From CAZUTO01 sp964623085 (GTDB taxonomy: Bacteria > Pseudomonadota > Gammaproteobacteria > Pseudomonadales > GM7GCV1): DNA of 64,000 nt. Location: positions 1 through 64,000 of the forward strand of contig CAZUTO010000007.1 of NCBI GenBank assembly GCA_964623085.1, written 5' to 3'. Shown one piece after another: positions 25,075 through 33,232 of this stretch. Positions within the stretch are counted from its first letter, which is position 1; the number at the start of each line of letters is the position of its first letter. Below the pieces are notes generated by a model. It was not told the DNA's origin. It saw only the letters and a list, made by a program, of their open reading frames with translations, and did not search any database. The position numbers and the translations under genes were made by a program.

Positions 25075-25371
25075 ATGAAATCCCGTTGGTTGGCACTTGT
25101 ACTTCTCGTCTTGGTTCTCGCCCTTCAAGCGCAGCTTTGGATTGGTGATGGCAGTATTGGTCAGCAACGGCAGCTAACTCAAGAAATTCAGGCACAAAAA
25201 GAACACAATCAACAACTTGAACAAAGTAATGACGCCCTGATGATTGATATCGAATCGCTTGGTGACAATGTCGAGGATGCGGCTGGTATAGAAGAACTGG
25301 CTCGGTCTGAGCTCGGCATGATCAAGGAAGGTGAAGTGTTCTTTATGATGGTAGAAGAGGAGAGCGAGTAA
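25075..25371 (+). CDS. ftsB: Cell division protein FtsB
   Basis: Bitopic inner-membrane divisome protein that forms a complex with FtsL and FtsQ. A short cytosolic N-terminus, one membrane helix (about residues 4-22), then a coiled coil (QQRQLTQEIQAQKEHN) and a conserved GIEELARSELGMIKEGE segment. I chose ATG at 25075 (98 residues); the frame extends nine codons upstream into the dUTPase gene. The ftsB-ispD pair is conserved. Confidence 0.93.
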   Translation: MKSRWLALVLLVLVLALQAQLWIGDGSIGQQRQLTQEIQAQKEHNQQLEQSNDALMIDIESLGDNVEDAAGIEELARSELGMIKEGEVFFMMVEEESE

Positions 25372-25383
25372 GCCATTCAGTCG

Positions 25384-26073
25384 ATGAAAGTTTATGGCGT
25401 ACTCCCTGCAGCAGGTAAGGGAAAAAGATTTGGTACAGAATTGCCAAAACAATACCAGCTGCTTGCTGGTAAACCGGTTTTGGAACACAGTATTTCTAGA
25501 TTACTTGCTAGCTTTGATCTATCAGGATTTTGGGTAGCACTCGGAGCAGAGGATATCCACTGGGACAGCATCGATCCCCAAGTTCGTTCTGCTGTTCATC
25601 GGGTTGACGGCGGCACTGAACGAGCAGACTCCGTGCGACTGGCGATCGATGCTATTCCAAATGCATCAGCAGACGATTGGGTCATGGTTCATGATGCGGT
25701 TAGGCCGCTGGTTTCATCCAAGTTGGTCGGAGAGTTGCTGCATTCTCTGGATGAAAATGAAGCGGGTGCTATTCTAGCGTTGCCGGTTTTCGATACCGTG
25801 AAGCTTGCTACCAACGAAAATACGGTTTCTAAAACACTTGATAGGACAAACTTGTGGACAGCGCAAACGCCTCAGGTGTTCCGTTATGGAATGCTCAAGG
25901 AGGCACTTGAAACCACGGCTGGCGATACAAGTATTACAGATGAAGCTTCGGCCATGGAAGCTTGTGGTCATCGGGTTCGATTGTACGAAGGCCATCGTAA
26001 CAATATGAAAATCACTTGCCGAGAGGATTTGCTTCTCGCAGAACAGCTTATTAATTTGGAAGTGAATTCATGA
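25384..26073 (+). CDS. ispD: 2-C-methyl-D-erythritol 4-phosphate cytidylyltransferase
   Basis: Third step of the non-mevalonate isoprenoid pathway: CTP plus methylerythritol phosphate gives CDP-methylerythritol. LPAAGKGKRFG (7-17) is the nucleotide loop, VMVHDAVRPLV near 100 and the family C-terminal NMKITCREDLLLAE are present. Length 229. Its stop overlaps ispF by four bases, so the two are coupled. Confidence 0.95.
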   Translation: MKVYGVLPAAGKGKRFGTELPKQYQLLAGKPVLEHSISRLLASFDLSGFWVALGAEDIHWDSIDPQVRSAVHRVDGGTERADSVRLAIDAIPNASADDWVMVHDAVRPLVSSKLVGELLHSLDENEAGAILALPVFDTVKLATNENTVSKTLDRTNLWTAQTPQVFRYGMLKEALETTAGDTSITDEASAMEACGHRVRLYEGHRNNMKITCREDLLLAEQLINLEVNS

Positions 26074-26546
26074 GAATTGGTCAGGGTTTTGATGTACACA
26101 AGTTCGGAGAGGGCAACCATATTATTATCGGTGGTGTCAGCATCCCGCACTCACATGGTCTCATTGCACACTCAGATGGCGACGTGTTATTGCACGCCTT
26201 GTCTGATGCGTTATTAGGTGGCTTGGCCCTTGGCGATATTGGCCATCATTTTCCTGATGACGACGATAATTGGGAAGGTGCAGATAGTAGAGTGCTCTTA
26301 AAACATGTTTACGGAATTATTGGTGCTCGCGGCTACCATATCGTTAACGCGGATATGACGCTCATTGCGCAACAACCTAAATTTGCACCACATATTCAGC
26401 AGATGAGGGACAACATTGCTGAAGATCTCGGTGTCTCTGTAGACCTGATTAGCGTAAAGGCCACGACAACGGAAAAACTAGGATTTACTGGCCGCCAGGA
26501 AGGCATCGCCGCACAAGCGACAGTGTTGTTGCAATCGTCTGAATAA
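26070..26546 (+). CDS. ispF: 2-C-methyl-D-erythritol 2,4-cyclodiphosphate synthase
   Basis: Cyclises CDP-methylerythritol phosphate in the isoprenoid pathway. Zinc ligands lie in GFDVHKFG (Asp8, His10) and near His42 in SDGDVLLHAL; DIGHHFPD and TTEKLGFTGRQEG are further family signatures. Length 158. IspE, the enzyme between IspD and IspF, is not in the window. Confidence 0.96.
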   Translation: MRIGQGFDVHKFGEGNHIIIGGVSIPHSHGLIAHSDGDVLLHALSDALLGGLALGDIGHHFPDDDDNWEGADSRVLLKHVYGIIGARGYHIVNADMTLIAQQPKFAPHIQQMRDNIAEDLGVSVDLISVKATTTEKLGFTGRQEGIAAQATVLLQSSE

Positions 26547-26583
26547 CCGGTCGGCGCCGCTTTTATTAGCGGGCTGAAAATTA

Positions 26584-27558
26584 ATGGAATTAAACTTTAC
26601 CACTGACTGGGACCGCGCTTGGTCAGCATCACCTTCGTCTCGCTATGGCAAGTTCCGATGTCAAAACGAGGACTTTCGCGTTGACGAAGAGTTAGGTTTT
26701 GAACCTGCGGGTGAAGGTGAGCATGTATACATCCAGTTTGAAAAGATTGGCCAGAATACGCAGTGGGTTATAGAGACGCTTGCCCTAGAGCTCAATATTT
26801 CTAAACCGCTCTTTGGTCGGTCTGGTATCAAAGATCGGCACGCCGTGACAACGCAATGGGTCAGCGTGCAGCAACCGGGCACGACCCCTGACTTTAATGG
26901 CATCGAAATCCCTGGCGTTCGCTTTCTGCAAATCGGGCGGCATCCAAAAAAATTGCGTCCTGGCACTCATGCGCAAAATAATTTCTGCATTGTTTTGCGT
27001 GACCTGAGCGCAGAGCCCGAACAACTCGACCAAGTTCTTTCAACTATCGCCGAAAAAGGGTTTCCAAATTACTTTGGTGCCCAGCGATTTGGTATTGACG
27101 GCCAAAATCTTATGCAAGGATGGAAGCTTTTGTCTTCCCGAAGGCTTGGCAGGCATAAAAAGAAAGGCTTCTATCTCTCTGCATTGCGTAGCTATGTTTT
27201 TAATCAAGTGCTGAGTAAAAGGATAGAAGCAGGGCGATTCGCGTCAACCGATGAGTTGGATGATAGTGGTCCGCTTTGGGGACGAGGTACACCGCCGATT
27301 TCTGATATTCAGGCAGATTACGAAAAGCACTTATTGGCGCAATGGACACCGCTCCTCACGGCGCTGGAATTTGCGGGTCTTAGCCAGGAGCGCAGGCCGC
27401 TAGTGATTATCCCTAAAAACCTCTCTTGGCGGTGGCTTGAGTCATCAACACTAGAACTCAAATTTTCCCTGCCTGCTGGAAGTTATGCAACATCTTTGAT
27501 TCGAGAACTCGGTGATATGGAAGATATGGCCAGACAAACTTTAATGCGGGTTAAATAG
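26584..27558 (+). CDS. truD: tRNA pseudouridine(13) synthase
   Basis: Makes pseudouridine-13 in tRNA-Glu. The catalytic Asp lies in SGIKDRHAVTTQW near 80, and NYFGAQRFG near 158 is the family signature. Length 324 is slightly shorter than the E. coli protein. In the usual order surE follows, but here pcm comes next after 85 bases. Confidence 0.95.
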   Translation: MELNFTTDWDRAWSASPSSRYGKFRCQNEDFRVDEELGFEPAGEGEHVYIQFEKIGQNTQWVIETLALELNISKPLFGRSGIKDRHAVTTQWVSVQQPGTTPDFNGIEIPGVRFLQIGRHPKKLRPGTHAQNNFCIVLRDLSAEPEQLDQVLSTIAEKGFPNYFGAQRFGIDGQNLMQGWKLLSSRRLGRHKKKGFYLSALRSYVFNQVLSKRIEAGRFASTDELDDSGPLWGRGTPPISDIQADYEKHLLAQWTPLLTALEFAGLSQERRPLVIIPKNLSWRWLESSTLELKFSLPAGSYATSLIRELGDMEDMARQTLMRVK

Positions 27559-27643
27559 CCATATCATATGGATTAAAAGACAAGCGGCTGTGATATTATC
27601 ACGCCAGATTTTTTGCGACTTCATAAAGGTAAATTAGCCCTCC

Positions 27644-28312
27644 ATGAATAATGGTTTACAGGGTGTTGGGATGACCTCCCAGCGAACCCGAGAACGTTTG
27701 ATTCAACGCTTACAGTCAGAGGGTATCACTAATTCGGCGGTGCTGGATGCCATACGCAATGTGCCCCGACACCTGTTCGTAGATGAGGCGCTTTCTCATC
27801 GTGCCTATGAAGATACGTCGCTTCCTATTGGTTATTCACAAACCATCTCTCAACCCTATGTTGTCGCGCGTATGACAGAGCTTTTGCTGTCTCGTGGTGT
27901 GCCTAATCGCGTTTTAGAAATCGGGACGGGTTGCGGTTATCAGGCGGCAGTCTTATCACAGTTAGTGCCGAGAATTTTTTCAGTTGAACGCATTCAACCA
28001 TTGTTGGAAAAAGCGCGAAAACGCTTTCGTAGTTTGGGCTACAACAATATTCATTCACAACATGCGGACGGCAGCTTCGGCTGGGCCGAGAAAGGCCCTT
28101 ATGACGCCATATTGAGTGCGGCCGCGCCTTATAGCGTGCCACAAGAATTGCTTGAGCAGCTCGCCCCAAATGGCGTGCTTGTTATTCCTGTTGGCGGTGA
28201 TGAAGTACAAGAACTTCAGCTCATATATCGCGAAGGGCAGACCAATAAGTTCGATGTTGTTAGCACAGAAGATGTTCGTTTTGTTCCGCTACTGTCTGGC
28301 GTGCGCGTTTAG
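27644..28312 (+). CDS. pcm: Protein-L-isoaspartate O-methyltransferase
   Basis: Repairs damaged aspartyl residues using S-adenosylmethionine. LEIGTGCGYQAAVLSQL near 90 is motif I; PIGYSQTISQPY near 65 is the family-specific substrate loop. Length 222 from ATG at 27644. The ATG nine codons later (GMTSQRTR) fits the usual family N-terminus and has a GGGTGTTGGG stretch ahead, so it may be the true start. It ends 12 bases before the DUF368 gene. Confidence 0.93.
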   Translation: MNNGLQGVGMTSQRTRERLIQRLQSEGITNSAVLDAIRNVPRHLFVDEALSHRAYEDTSLPIGYSQTISQPYVVARMTELLLSRGVPNRVLEIGTGCGYQAAVLSQLVPRIFSVERIQPLLEKARKRFRSLGYNNIHSQHADGSFGWAEKGPYDAILSAAAPYSVPQELLEQLAPNGVLVIPVGGDEVQELQLIYREGQTNKFDVVSTEDVRFVPLLSGVRV

Positions 28313-28324
28313 GACCATTAGGCT

Positions 28325-29236
28325 GTGAAGCTTTCAGAAGTGCTTGGCATCGTAACGCGCGGTATGGCAATGGGTGCCGCAGATGTGATGCCAGGTGTGT
28401 CGGGTGGCACTATCGCTTTTATTACAGGTATTTATCCGCGTCTGATTACGAGTCTAACCTCGTTTGATTTCAGCGCGTTGTCTTTGGTGTTTAAGCTTAA
28501 GATCGCAGAAGCTTGGAAGCAGGTTGATGGCAATTTTCTGCTTTCGCTCTTTACTGGCATTCTTTGTTCCATCTACTTGTTTTCCCATGTGGTTGCGTAC
28601 GCGTTTGAGCGCTTTCCAGTGCTTCTATGGAGTTTTTTTTTCGGGCTGATCGTAGCATCTGTGATTTTGATGCTATTGGAGCTTGGTCGGCTTAGATTGC
28701 GGGAAACCTTGTCATTGATTGCTGGGGTGGCTTTCGTATTTCTCATTAGTGTTAGCCCAGCTGGTAATCTATCTCCCTCACCGCTATTTGTTTTTCTCGC
28801 CGGTTTTATCGCGATTAGCGCCATGCTATTGCCGGGGGTGTCTGGCGCGTTTTTGTTGCTTTTGATGGGTTTGTACACTCCCACGATAGATGCCGTAAGA
28901 AATCTCGATTTAATGTATATCGTTATTTTTGCATCTGGTGCTGCCTTAGGTTTTCTGTCATTTAGTCGCCTAATTAAATGGCTGCTGACTCGGTTTTATC
29001 GGCCGACTCTGCTGTTTTTGATCGGATTGCTGATCGGCTCACTCTATGTGGTGTGGCCATGGCAGCTTATGGATGCACAGGCAAGGCAAAACCTATCTCC
29101 TGCGGACTATGCGACGAATGTGGGTGACCCAATGGTCTTTTGGGCGATAGTATCAGCGATAGTGGGTGCGGCAATCATATTGTCTTTTGAGTTGATATTA
29201 GGGAAACAAAACACGGAAACGGAAACCTCGGGATGA
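28325..29236 (+). CDS. popT: DUF368 undecaprenyl-phosphate translocase
   Basis: A polytopic membrane protein of 303 residues with about eight hydrophobic segments. The family signature MGAADVMPGVSGGTIAFITGIY at the N-terminus has an internal echo, ISAMLLPGVSGAFLLLLMG, in the second half. DUF368 proteins (PopT) and DedA-type UptA were reported to return undecaprenyl phosphate to the cytosolic face for reuse in wall and polysaccharide synthesis; assignment here is by family. The start is GTG at 28325. Its stop overlaps the nlpD start, and it lies where no gene normally separates pcm and nlpD. Confidence 0.82.
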   Translation: MKLSEVLGIVTRGMAMGAADVMPGVSGGTIAFITGIYPRLITSLTSFDFSALSLVFKLKIAEAWKQVDGNFLLSLFTGILCSIYLFSHVVAYAFERFPVLLWSFFFGLIVASVILMLLELGRLRLRETLSLIAGVAFVFLISVSPAGNLSPSPLFVFLAGFIAISAMLLPGVSGAFLLLLMGLYTPTIDAVRNLDLMYIVIFASGAALGFLSFSRLIKWLLTRFYRPTLLFLIGLLIGSLYVVWPWQLMDAQARQNLSPADYATNVGDPMVFWAIVSAIVGAAIILSFELILGKQNTETETSG

Positions 29237-30060
29237 TGGGGAAGTTGGCATTAACATCTGGGTTTAAGCGCACCGTTTGTTTGTTTCTTAGTTTCTTTGT
29301 TGTGTCTTGCGCCTCTAATGTGCCGCCAATTATTGCGAGCCGTGAAGCGCCACCTTCGCAGCGAATTAATTTCCACGAGGTGCAACCTGGGGAAACCTTG
29401 TACAGTATCGCTTGGCGCTACGACACTGATTACCGTGATATGGAGCGTATCAATGGTCTTAGCGAGCCCTATAACTTGCGATTAGGTCAACGCCTCAAAA
29501 TATATGACGATGGCCAACCGGCTCCAAATTCGAATAGCGCACCCGTAGTAGATCGCTCTTCCACAGTGCGAACGGTGCCGATTGACCCTCAATCCGATGT
29601 TTATACCTCATCTGATGTTGATGTCTCGTCTGACGGTTCTACCTCACCCGATAGTAATCGCCCTGTGCCCCAGGTATCTGTTTCAAACGAAATCGATGGG
29701 TGGCGTTGGCCTATAAGTGGTCGCGTTACTTCGGCGTTTGGATCAAACAGCCTGACTAAGGGTATCGAGATTGATCCAGGAACGGAGAAAAATGTGAGGT
29801 CGGCAGCTGACGGTGAGGTGGTATATGCTGGAGCGGGTATCCGCGGAGTCGGCAACCTCATTATCGTCAAGCACTCTGAATTATATCTAAGTGCCTATGC
29901 GTATAACTCCAATTTACTCGTAGAAGAAGGACAAAGAGTGAACGCTGGCGAAACTATTGCGCGCGCAGGCAATGACTCCAATGGCAGGCCGCGTGTCTAT
30001 TTTGAGATCCGTAAAGATGGGCAGTCAGTTGATCCAACTAGGTATCTTCCAACAAGATAA
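29233..30060 (+). CDS. nlpD: NlpD-like LysM/M23 lipoprotein (amidase activator)
   Basis: Outer-membrane lipoprotein expected to activate a cell-wall amidase (AmiC) at division. A lipoprotein signal with lipobox VVSC is at the N-terminus, a LysM domain follows (VQPGETLYSIAWRYDTDY near 49-66), then a Ser/Asp-rich linker, and a C-terminal LytM domain from about 160. The catalytic histidines of active M23 peptidases are all replaced (KGIEID, YAYNSN, VYFEIR), so it is a non-enzymatic activator, as in NlpD and EnvC. Length 275 is shorter than E. coli NlpD. rpoS, normally next, is absent. Confidence 0.88.
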   Translation: MMGKLALTSGFKRTVCLFLSFFVVSCASNVPPIIASREAPPSQRINFHEVQPGETLYSIAWRYDTDYRDMERINGLSEPYNLRLGQRLKIYDDGQPAPNSNSAPVVDRSSTVRTVPIDPQSDVYTSSDVDVSSDGSTSPDSNRPVPQVSVSNEIDGWRWPISGRVTSAFGSNSLTKGIEIDPGTEKNVRSAADGEVVYAGAGIRGVGNLIIVKHSELYLSAYAYNSNLLVEEGQRVNAGETIARAGNDSNGRPRVYFEIRKDGQSVDPTRYLPTR

Positions 30061-30078
30061 AGGTATTTGAGTAGGTTG

Positions 30079-30192
30079 GAGGTGAACCTCACCAGCTGAA
30101 CTTCGGCACATTCAGAAACTGCTACCGTTGCTCCCTTCCGGGCCTGGCGGAGTTCACAGCACTAAATTGCGAAGGACCAGTGAGGCCACCAC
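30079..30192 (-). ncRNA. ffs: Bacterial small signal recognition particle RNA (4.5S RNA)
   Basis: On the minus strand the apical domain GGCCCGGAAGGGAGCAACGG with its GGAA tetraloop matches 4.5S RNA. The distal ends pair: GUGGCCUCAC (30189-30180) with GUGAGGUUCAC (30092-30082), allowing one bulge. The RNA binds Ffh and targets membrane proteins. Exact ends are estimated. It is transcribed away from dnaX. Confidence 0.9.
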
Positions 30193-30351
30193 AGACGAGG
30201 TTTCATTGAAGAATCCACCTCTAGCCCACAGATTTGCGGGGCGGCAATTATGGAGTCCGAGGTCGCTGATTGCAATCCATGCTAATAAGGAATTCGAGGA
30301 CAATTTCAGCAGCATAGGTATAATCTTGTTTCTATCTGAAAGCCAGATTCT

Positions 30352-32208
30352 ATGAGTTACCAAGTTCTAGCCCGTAAGTGGCGCCCGCAAAATTTTGAAG
30401 AGCTCGTTGGCCAAGAACATGTGCTTGGCGCACTCATCAATGCACTCGAAAATGAGCGGCTTCACCATGCGTATCTATTTAGTGGAACACGTGGGGTAGG
30501 AAAAACGACCATTGCTCGAATTCTGGCGCGCTCTCTAAATTGTGAGACGGGTATTACGGCAAAACCCTGTGGTGAATGTTCTGCCTGCAAAGAGATCAGC
30601 GAAGGTCGATTCGTTGATTTGATTGAAGTAGATGCGGCATCGCGGACCAAGGTGGAAGATACGCGGGATTTACTTGAGAACGTGCAATATAAGCCTACTC
30701 GCGGTCGCTTTAAAATCTATTTGATAGATGAAGTGCACATGCTGTCCAATCACAGCTTTAATGCGCTATTAAAAACCCTCGAAGAACCACCAGAACATGT
30801 CAAATTTTTGTTGGCGACGACAGACCCACAAAAATTACCGGTAACCGTGCTTTCACGCTGCTTACAATTTAATTTAAAAAACCTTCCTGCGCAGCGGATT
30901 TCCGAATATCTAGAGCAGATTCTTGGCGAAGAAAAGTTGCCATTTGAAAAAGCAGCTTTAGGGCATCTGGCGCGAGCCGCTGCGGGCAGTATGCGCGATG
31001 CTCTTAGCCTGACTGATCAAGCGATTTCCAGCGGAGGCGGCAAGCTTGCTGAGCAAGATGTTGTCGATATGTTGGGGACGGTTGATCGCAAGCGTATCTA
31101 TGAAATCGTCGATGCTATCTGTGGGCAAGATGCTGCCGCACTGTTGGATGCCTGCCAAAATCTCAGACAATATTCGGTAGACTACGCAGCGCTGCTAGAA
31201 GAAATGTTGGCGCTTTTTCACGCTGTCGCCGTGCACCTAGCTGTTCCTGAGGCAGATTTTTCAGGGTTTGGTGATGCGGAGCGTATTGCAGGATATAGCG
31301 CGGCAATCTCACCAGAGGATGTCCAGCTTAACTATCAAATGCTGCTTATGGGACGAAAAGACCTTTCGGCGTCTCCAGACTTACATGTTGGATTTGAAAT
31401 GTTGATGCTTCGCTTATTGGCATTTCAACCTGAAGCGAAAGGGGCTGCTCAAAGATCTCAAACATCATCGAGTGATAACGATAGGCAAAGTGGCATCGAT
31501 ATCTCAACCCCCGAAAGCGAGAGCTCAAAACTGGAAGAGGATCGGCCACCAAAAAAGCCTGAAGCGTCGGTTGAAACGGCGCAAGAACTGCTTAGTAACG
31601 CATCGAGTGCACATGCGAATATTAATAGGGTCAGCGCGGTCGTGCCTCAGCCTGGTACTTTAGACCGAGACAATGAGTCCTCTATAGAGTCAGGTGGCAT
31701 AGAGAGCACAGAGAACAAGAGCAAAGAAGGATCTATAGCAGAACATCAAGGCTCGGAAGAAAACTCGACGCAGAGTGCTGCTGAGTTGAGTGCGCCAAAA
31801 GACTTAGATAGTCTTACGCCAGATACATGGATTCAACTGTTCCGTGAACTCTCTTTGACCGGTTCAGCAAAGTCAGTGATTAGTCATATGGTATTGGAGC
31901 GACAGGAAGCGGGACAGATGAACTTCAAGTTGGCAGAAGCTGGCCAACCCTTGTTTAAGGCGAGTCATCAGCAGCGCCTAGCGGATGCCTTAACGACTCA
32001 TTTTGGGGAACCTATAGATGTGTCAGTCGAAATGGGTGCTGTTGGGTCTGAAACACCGGCGGAGAATACTCGGCGTCTGCATCGAGAAGCATTAGAAAAA
32101 GCAGAAAAAGATATGTTGGATGATCCGGTGATCACTGAGTTTGTGGAAGAATTCGAAGCCGAGCTGGTGCCGAATTCAGTCACTTTTTTTGAAAAAGCGA
32201 ACAATTAG
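30352..32208 (+). CDS. dnaX: DNA polymerase III subunits tau and gamma
   Basis: Clamp-loader ATPase and replisome organiser, 618 residues as tau. Walker A GTRGVGKTT at 45-53, a zinc module with CGECSAC near 73-79, Walker B LIDEVHML near 126, and the sensor SRCLQF. Domain IV (about 365-480) is rich in Ser/Glu; the C-terminal polymerase-binding domain V follows. At codons 401-402 lies A AAA AAG, with an upstream GAGG and downstream stem-loop, predicting a -1 frameshift to a 403-residue gamma protein (see the regulatory feature). Partner HolB is at 22180; ybaB and recR follow, a conserved trio. Confidence 0.96.
   Translation: MSYQVLARKWRPQNFEELVGQEHVLGALINALENERLHHAYLFSGTRGVGKTTIARILARSLNCETGITAKPCGECSACKEISEGRFVDLIEVDAASRTKVEDTRDLLENVQYKPTRGRFKIYLIDEVHMLSNHSFNALLKTLEEPPEHVKFLLATTDPQKLPVTVLSRCLQFNLKNLPAQRISEYLEQILGEEKLPFEKAALGHLARAAAGSMRDALSLTDQAISSGGGKLAEQDVVDMLGTVDRKRIYEIVDAICGQDAAALLDACQNLRQYSVDYAALLEEMLALFHAVAVHLAVPEADFSGFGDAERIAGYSAAISPEDVQLNYQMLLMGRKDLSASPDLHVGFEMLMLRLLAFQPEAKGAAQRSQTSSSDNDRQSGIDISTPESESSKLEEDRPPKKPEASVETAQELLSNASSAHANINRVSAVVPQPGTLDRDNESSIESGGIESTENKSKEGSIAEHQGSEENSTQSAAELSAPKDLDSLTPDTWIQLFRELSLTGSAKSVISHMVLERQEAGQMNFKLAEAGQPLFKASHQQRLADALTTHFGEPIDVSVEMGAVGSETPAENTRRLHREALEKAEKDMLDDPVITEFVEEFEAELVPNSVTFFEKANN
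31534..31582 (+). promoter_or_regulatory. Programmed -1 frameshift signal in dnaX
   Basis: Three parts line up as in E. coli dnaX. An SD-like GAAGAGG (31534-31540) is followed after ten bases by the in-frame slippery heptamer A AAA AAG (31551-31557). A 6-bp stem GCGTCG/CGGCGC (31564-31569, 31577-31582) with a 7-base loop begins six bases later. After a -1 shift the ribosome reads GCC then TGA (31560-31562), giving gamma of 403 residues. Confidence 0.8.
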
Positions 32209-32243
32209 TCCAATGACGTTAGGAACAAAAGCGAGAAGTTAGC

Positions 32244-32564
32244 ATGAAAGATTTTGGCGGAATGATGAAGCAGGCGCAGAAGATGCAGGCCGACATGCAA
32301 AAGATTCAAGAGGAAATCCAGAATATGGAGATCGTCGGTGAGTCCGGCGCTGGTCTGGTGAAAGTGACCATGACCGGCCGTCATGACGTTCGATCAGTCT
32401 CTATCGACCCGTCTTTAAAAGAAGAGGGGTTGGAAATGATTGAAGATCTCGTTGCAGCCGCGGTCAATGATGCAGTCCGAAAAGTGCAATCGGTGACAAG
32501 TGAGAAAATGAGTTCGATGACCGGTGGCTTGCAAATGCCTCCTGGATTTGACTTCAAGTTTTGA
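32244..32564 (+). CDS. ybaB: YbaB/EbfC-family nucleoid-associated protein
   Basis: Small DNA-binding protein of 106 residues with the family motif KQAQKMQADMQKIQEE near 9 and VKVTMTGRHDV near 37. Forms tweezer-like dimers on DNA. It is flanked by dnaX and recR in the usual order, which suggests a role beside replication or repair, though its function is poorly defined. Confidence 0.95.
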   Translation: MKDFGGMMKQAQKMQADMQKIQEEIQNMEIVGESGAGLVKVTMTGRHDVRSVSIDPSLKEEGLEMIEDLVAAAVNDAVRKVQSVTSEKMSSMTGGLQMPPGFDFKF

Positions 32565-32588
32565 GGCGGATGATTCAGAAAAAACCTT

Positions 32589-33191
32589 ATGTCTTTTAGC
32601 CCTTTACTCAATAACCTTGTGCAATCTTTTTGTTGTTTGCCGGGTGTGGGAAAGAAGACGGCGCAACGCATGGCGCTTCATCTATTGGAAAAAGATCGCA
32701 TTGGCGCTTCCAAATTATCTGAGGATATTCACCTTGCTTTGGATAATATCGGTCGCTGTCAGCGTTGCCGGATTTTGACGGAAACCGATCTTTGCACCAT
32801 TTGCTCCGATTCACGCCGGGATACCTCAACAATCTGCGTGGTTGAGTCTCCGGTTGATGTAATGGCGTTGGAATCGGCCGGCAGTTTTAAGGGATGTTAT
32901 TTTGTTCTCTATGGACATCTCTCTCCGTTAGATGGTGTTGGGCCGGAAGAATTAGGCTTAGATGACCTTAAAACACTAGTGTCTGAACAGTCAGTGCAAG
33001 AAGTTATTCTCGCGACCAACCTAACTGTAGAAGGCGAGGCCACCGCGCATTATTTGTCTGAGTCGGTTGCTGGTTTAGGCATTAACGTCTCTCGTATTGC
33101 GCACGGTGTGCCTATTGGCGGCGAGTTGGAATACGTGGATATCAATACGCTCTCGCTGGCTCTTGCGGGACGCAAGTCCTTTGGCTCATAG
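32589..33191 (+). CDS. recR: Recombination protein RecR
   Basis: RecFOR-pathway protein that helps RecA load on gapped DNA. Helix-hairpin-helix LPGVGKKTAQRMALHLL near 17-33, a zinc finger with CQRC and CTICSD near 57-72, and a Toprim domain with CVVESPVDV near 80. Length 200 is standard. Confidence 0.96.
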   Translation: MSFSPLLNNLVQSFCCLPGVGKKTAQRMALHLLEKDRIGASKLSEDIHLALDNIGRCQRCRILTETDLCTICSDSRRDTSTICVVESPVDVMALESAGSFKGCYFVLYGHLSPLDGVGPEELGLDDLKTLVSEQSVQEVILATNLTVEGEATAHYLSESVAGLGINVSRIAHGVPIGGELEYVDINTLSLALAGRKSFGS

Positions 33192-33232
33192 GAACATAAC
33201 TTCGACTCAGAACTTGAGCGGGATTAAATAAA

